Source: Vogesella indigofera (lineage in GTDB: Bacteria; Pseudomonadota; Gammaproteobacteria; Burkholderiales; Chromobacteriaceae). Taken from it: DNA of 64,000 bases. Location: assembly GCF_003633895.1 (NCBI RefSeq), contig NZ_RBID01000016.1, positions 186,001 through 250,000 of the forward strand. The letters are read 5' to 3'. The notes beneath the pieces are model-generated. The model was not told the DNA's origin. It ran no database searches and saw nothing but the letters and a program-made list of their open reading frames with translations. Position 1 is the stretch's first letter, and every line of letters starts with the position of its first letter. The position numbers were made by a program, and so were the translations under genes. Positions 60,814-64,000 of the stretch are shown here, piece after piece.

Positions 60814-61842
60814 TTGCTGAAATCCTCACTCATGCGCGGCCTGCTGCTGTTGCTGCCGCTCACGCCGCTGCCGGCGCCTGCGCAGTCGCTGCCCGACTAT
60901 CCGGCCACCTATCGCGGCGAGCTGCCGTGTGCCGATTGCGCCGGCGTCAGCTGGCAGCTGGATCTGTGGGACGAGCGCTATTACACCCTGCGCCAGGTTT
61001 ATCGCAGCAAGCCGCAGCCGCTGCAGCACGACCAGATGGGCGTCTGGCGCATGGAGGATGGCCGGCTGCATCTCAGTGCCGCCAACGAGGCGCCGCTGCT
61101 GTTTGCGGTGCGCAACAAGCGGCTGACCAAGCTCGACAGCGACGGTCGCCTGATCGTGTCGCGCCTCAACTATTCGCTGCGCCGCGCGCGCCAGTTTGCG
61201 CCGATCGAACCGCGGCTGCAGCTGAGCGGCCTGTACCAGTACATGGCCGATGCCGGCACCATCGAGCTGTGCGAGCTGGGCATGCGCCTGCCGGTGGTGG
61301 CGGAGGGCGACAACGTCGCGCTGGAGCGCGCCTATCTGGCCACGCGGCAGCGGCCGGGCGAGCGCCTGCTGGTGCGGATGGAGGCGACGCTGGCACCACG
61401 CCACGACGAGGCCGGCTACCGGCTGAGCGTGATTCCGCAGCGCTTTGGCAGCATCAGCCAGCGCCAGCGCTGCGATGGCGCCGTGCCGGACACCACCCTG
61501 CAACGGCTGCAGCAGGAGCGCTGGCACTTGCGCACGCTGGCGGGCAAGCCGATCGCCGCCAATGTGGCACGGCCGTATTTCGAGCTGGATGCCGCCACGC
61601 AGCGGGTGAGCGGCGTGGCCGGTTGCAACCGCTTCGGCGGCAGTTACCGTCTGTCGCCGGCCAAGCTGCGCTTCCGCCAGCTGGCCAGCACGCGGCAGGC
61701 CTGCCCGCAGCCGCAGGAGATCGAGCCGGCCTTCCTTGCCGCGCTGAAATCAGCGAGGCGCTGGCAATGGCAGGGCGGCGACTTGCTGTTGCTGGACGAG
61801 CACGGCCAGCAGCTGGCGAGCCTGATGCCGCTGCTGCCCTAG
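60814..61842 (+). CDS. NlpE-like and HslJ/META-domain exported protein
   Basis: 342 residues. Signal peptide (MRGLLLLLPLTPLPAPAQS) without a clear lipobox. Residues ~32-125: NlpE N-terminal domain with YRGELPCADCAGVSWQLDL, whose CxxC is characteristic. Residues ~235-342: META/HslJ domain (WHLRTLAGKPI, GVAGCNRFGGSYRL, LASTRQACPQP). Envelope stress or copper role is inferred from the domains. The start is a TTG at 60814 with AAGGAG six bases upstream; ATG 60832 is the alternative. Confidence 0.82.
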   Translation: MLKSSLMRGLLLLLPLTPLPAPAQSLPDYPATYRGELPCADCAGVSWQLDLWDERYYTLRQVYRSKPQPLQHDQMGVWRMEDGRLHLSAANEAPLLFAVRNKRLTKLDSDGRLIVSRLNYSLRRARQFAPIEPRLQLSGLYQYMADAGTIELCELGMRLPVVAEGDNVALERAYLATRQRPGERLLVRMEATLAPRHDEAGYRLSVIPQRFGSISQRQRCDGAVPDTTLQRLQQERWHLRTLAGKPIAANVARPYFELDAATQRVSGVAGCNRFGGSYRLSPAKLRFRQLASTRQACPQPQEIEPAFLAALKSARRWQWQGGDLLLLDEHGQQLASLMPLLP

Positions 61843-61953
61843 GGTTGGCCGCGGCGGCTGACGCAGGTCATTTCACTGGCATGGTGCTGATGGTATGTTG
61901 TGTGGCCACGCGTCGCGGCCGAGCGGCACGTGCTTTGCACAAGGGGAGAGAAG

Positions 61954-62448
61954 ATGAGATACCGCTCAACGCTGCTGCTGGCCTTGCTGGCACCGCTGCT
62001 GGCACAAGCCGGCGAGCCCAGCCCGGTGGAGAATGCCGTGGATGCCAAGATCAAGACCTGCATGGCACCGCTGAAGAAGGTGGCCAGTTTTATCGTCAAG
62101 GACGGCGGCCATGCCTCGCACGATATCTGGAATGACAAAGACGCCGACCGCCGGCCGTTTTCCAGCCTGATCGCCAAGAAGTATTCGGATGGCGACAGCC
62201 ACGTGTCGATGAGCGTCGGCCCGGACAAATCGGGCCGGTGTTCGGCGGAATACAACGAAACGGCGTACTGGCCGAAGGCCTGCACCGTGCTGCGCGAGGA
62301 AATCTACGGCGAGTTCAAGTATCACGCATCGCTGAACGAGAGCACCACCATCCTGCGCAACGACGACAAGTCGGTGTACGTGTACCTGACGCCGCAGATG
62401 CAGGGCAACGGTTGTCTCAGCACTCGCCGCGAGGTGATTTACTACTGA
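61954..62448 (+). CDS. exported hypothetical protein
   Basis: 164 residues. Signal peptide MRYRSTLLLALLAPLLAQAG; mature part with four Cys (IKTCMAPL, GRCSAEY, KACTVLRE, GNGCLSTR) that could form two disulfides. No family recognised. ATG 61954 is preceded by AAGGGGAGAGAAG. One motif copy lies in the upstream gap at 61842-61852. Confidence 0.7.
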   Translation: MRYRSTLLLALLAPLLAQAGEPSPVENAVDAKIKTCMAPLKKVASFIVKDGGHASHDIWNDKDADRRPFSSLIAKKYSDGDSHVSMSVGPDKSGRCSAEYNETAYWPKACTVLREEIYGEFKYHASLNESTTILRNDDKSVYVYLTPQMQGNGCLSTRREVIYY

Positions 62449-62458
62449 GCGGCCGTTG

Positions 62459-62531
62459 CCAGGGTTGGCCGCAGCGTTGCGGCCAACCCTGGGCACAACC
62501 CAAAAAACGCGCCATCCCCGGATGGCGCGTT
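62459..62531. terminator. inverted motif pair plus terminator between convergent genes
   Basis: CCAGGGTTGGCCGCA / TGCGGCCAACCCTGG (15-bp arms, loop GCGT, 62459-62492), then AACGCGCCATCC / GGATGGCGCGTT (62506-62531) preceded by an A-run, a terminator for the minus-strand gene. Confidence 0.9.
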
Positions 62532-62570
62532 GTCGTTGGCGGATGGTGTACTGCGAGTGCCCGGACCGGC

Positions 62571-62990
62571 TCAGTTGCCCTTGCCTTTGCCGCCACCGTT
62601 ACCGCCGCCACCGCCGTTACCCCCGCGCTGGCTGCCGCCACTCTTGCCCTTGCTGCCGGGGCTGCCCAGATCAACGGTGCTGCTCTTGCTGGCCGGGATG
62701 GCGGCCCGCACGCCGGGAATGGCCGGCGCAGTGCCGGAACGGGTGGTGACCGGCTTGCCGTTGATGGTCAGCGATGCGCGCACGCGGTTGAGATCGCCCT
62801 GGGTGATGCCCTTGATCGCCAGCAGGTCACGGCTGCTGCTAAAGGTGGTGCTCAGCTGCGCGTCGACGATGCGCTGCGCATCGGCGGTGCTGAAACCGGC
62901 GGCCACCAGCTCGTCGTAGCTGGCGTCGTTGATGTCCAGCGCCATGGCCGGCGCCGCCAGCAGGCTGAGCAGGATGATCAGTTGCTTCAT
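62571..62990 (-). CDS. exported helix-hairpin-helix protein, ComEA-like, with Gly-rich tail
   Basis: 139 residues. Signal peptide MKQLIILLSLLAAPAMA, then two helix-hairpin-helix-like units (DINDASYDELVAAGFSTADAQRIVDAQ and FSSSRDLLAIKGITQGDLNRVRASL) as in the ComEA/T2SK-like DNA-binding fold, and a tail rich in Gly, Lys and Ser (residues ~110-139). GGGAGGACACC precedes the ATG. A periplasmic DNA receptor role is inferred from the fold; ComEA proteins are central to natural transformation. Confidence 0.75.
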   Translation of the reverse strand: MKQLIILLSLLAAPAMALDINDASYDELVAAGFSTADAQRIVDAQLSTTFSSSRDLLAIKGITQGDLNRVRASLTINGKPVTTRSGTAPAIPGVRAAIPASKSSTVDLGSPGSKGKSGGSQRGGNGGGGGNGGGKGKGN

Positions 62991-63076
62991 GGTGTCCTCC
63001 CGGATAAGCGACAGTGCAGTATAGTTCGCGCCGCCGCGGGCGCCGGCCTTGTTGCGTCGGCGTGTCCGGCATGAAA

Positions 63077-63103
63077 AAACGCGCCATCGGTGATGGCGCG
63101 TTT
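63077..63103. terminator. terminator after glcB
   Basis: AAACGCGCCATC / GATGGCGCGTTT, loop GGT; on the minus strand it is followed by a T-run (plus-strand AAAAAA). Confidence 0.9.
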
Positions 63104-63126
63104 GCGGGGCGATGGGGCGGTGGCGC

Positions 63127-64000
63127 TTACTGCGCCTTGGCCACGAGACGCCAGGCGTGCAGCAGCGGCTCGGTGTAGCCGGACGGCTGCGCGCAGCCCT
63201 TGAACACCAGGTCGCAGGCGGCCTTGAAGGCAACGGATGTCTCGAAATTGCCGGCCATGTTCTGGTACAGCGGGTCGCCGGCGTTCTGCTGGTCCACCAC
63301 TGCCGCCATGCGCTTGAGCGTTTCCATCACCTGCGCCTCGCTGGTGATGCCGTGGCGCAGCCAGTTGGCAATGTGCTGGCTGGAGATGCGCAGCGTGGCA
63401 CGGTCTTCCATCAGGCCGACGTTGTGGATGTCCGGCACCTTGGAGCAGCCGACGCCCTGGTCGATCCAGCGCACCACGTAGCCGAGGATGCCCTGCGCGT
63501 TGTTGTCCAGCTCCTGCTGGATTTCGGTGGCGCTCCACTGAGGGTTGGCCGCAACCGGAATGGTCAGCAGCTCGTCCAGCACGTCGATTTGCTGGCCTTC
63601 CAGCCCTTGTTGAACCTGTTGCACGTTGACCTGGTGGTAGTGCAGCGCGTGCAGCACGGCGGCGGTGGGCGACGGCACCCAGGCGGTGTTGGCGCCGGCT
63701 TTCGGGTGGCCGATCTTCTGCTTCAGCATTTCTGCCATCAGGTCCGGCATCGCCCACATGCCCTTGCCGATCTGGGCGTGGCCGCGCAGGCCGCAATCGA
63801 GGCCGACCTGCACATTGCTGCGCTCGTAGGCGGTGATCCACTTGCTGGTCTTCATGTCGCCCTTGCGGATCATCGGGCCGGCTTCCATCGCGGTGTGCAT
63901 CTCGTCACCGGTACGGTCGAGGAAGCCGGTGTTGATGAAGGCGACGCGGTGGCGCGCGGCGGCGATGCAGGCCTTGAGGTTGACGCTGGTGCGGCGCTCC
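63127..64000 (-). CDS. glcB: malate synthase G (5' part outside window)
   Basis: The last ~290 residues. [69 protein letters not shown], and [43 protein letters not shown] are malate synthase G segments. Condenses glyoxylate and acetyl-CoA; makes sense together with the beta-oxidation block. One motif copy in frame at 63542-63553. Confidence 0.95.
   Translation of the reverse strand, partial: ERRTSVNLKACIAAARHRVAFINTGFLDRTGDEMHTAMEAGPMIRKGDMKTSKWITAYERSNVQVGLDCGLRGHAQIGKGMWAMPDLMAEMLKQKIGHPKAGANTAWVPSPTAAVLHALHYHQVNVQQVQQGLEGQQIDVLDELLTIPVAANPQWSATEIQQELDNNAQGILGYVVRWIDQGVGCSKVPDIHNVGLMEDRATLRISSQHIANWLRHGITSEAQVMETLKRMAAVVDQQNAGDPLYQNMAGNFETSVAFKAACDLVFKGCAQPSGYTEPLLHAWRLVAKAQ

Overview
The window reads as one contiguous stretch of a GC-rich (roughly 63-65% by eye) proteobacterial chromosome, most likely a betaproteobacterium of the order Neisseriales (Chromobacterium/Vogesella type). 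Pointers are the gene families (MetZ, PsrA-like TetR with FadE, SUV3-like helicase, PA2778/PA2779 pair, acyl-CoA-binding protein) and their protein sequences; the genus is inference. I see no rRNA, tRNA, CRISPR array or complete insertion sequence.

Layout. 1-1559 (-): truncated mnmA, an exported Cys/His/Asp protein, nudJ. 1648-4769 (+): bfd behind a Fur-like box, a YecA/SEC-C protein, a SUV3-like helicase. 5221-6114: a lone amino-acid-binding protein flanked by two copies of a ~110 bp segment. 6504-7882: PA2779/PA2778-type pair. 8004-9772 (-): acyltransferase-like protein and methyltransferase. 9894-14371 (+): pepP, ubiH, a second ubiquinone hydroxylase, dsbC. 14877-17969 (+): a compact type IV minor-pilin operon (pilin, FimT, PilW, PilX, PilV). 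18143-24017: nucleotide-sugar dehydrogenase, acyl-CoA-binding protein, diguanylate cyclase, PpiC isomerase, HDAC-like amidohydrolase, DUF1653. 24069-27518 (-): dnaE. 28009-31266 (-): TRAP transporter. 31401-34401 (-): unknown protein, NlpC/P60 lipoprotein, Uup. 34546-40794 (+): two small proteins, folC, SPOR protein, cvpA, purF, metZ. 40936-49966 (+): a fatty-acid degradation block (psrA, fadE, thioesterase, fadL, fadN-type, fadI). 50230-53052: valS. 53105-54886: an AT-rich OLD-type nuclease gene broken by one in-frame stop, followed by a repeat-rich ~1 kb. 56291-57351: a NERD/zinc-finger gene with a frameshift. 57504-59626 (-): slipin and NfeD. 59946-62990: small envelope and lipoprotein genes and an exported helix-hairpin-helix protein. 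63127-end (-): malate synthase G.

The most striking feature is a short dispersed repeat, consensus AASGTTGGCCGCAR (S=C/G, R=A/G). By hand I find its nine-base core at about 43 loci (about 50 copies), in coding and intergenic DNA and on both strands, when one or two would be expected by chance. It often occurs as head-to-head pairs between genes, and one pair forms a complete terminator. This is how Neisseria DNA uptake sequences behave, but the core is unrelated to the known GCCGTCTGAA dialects. The same window holds a minor-pilin operon and a ComEA-like protein, so an unrecognised uptake-sequence dialect is the leading hypothesis.

A second theme is fatty-acid control. PsrA-type boxes (GAAAC-N4-GTTTC) lie before the acyl-CoA-binding protein, the TetR gene and fadL, tying scattered genes into one regulon.
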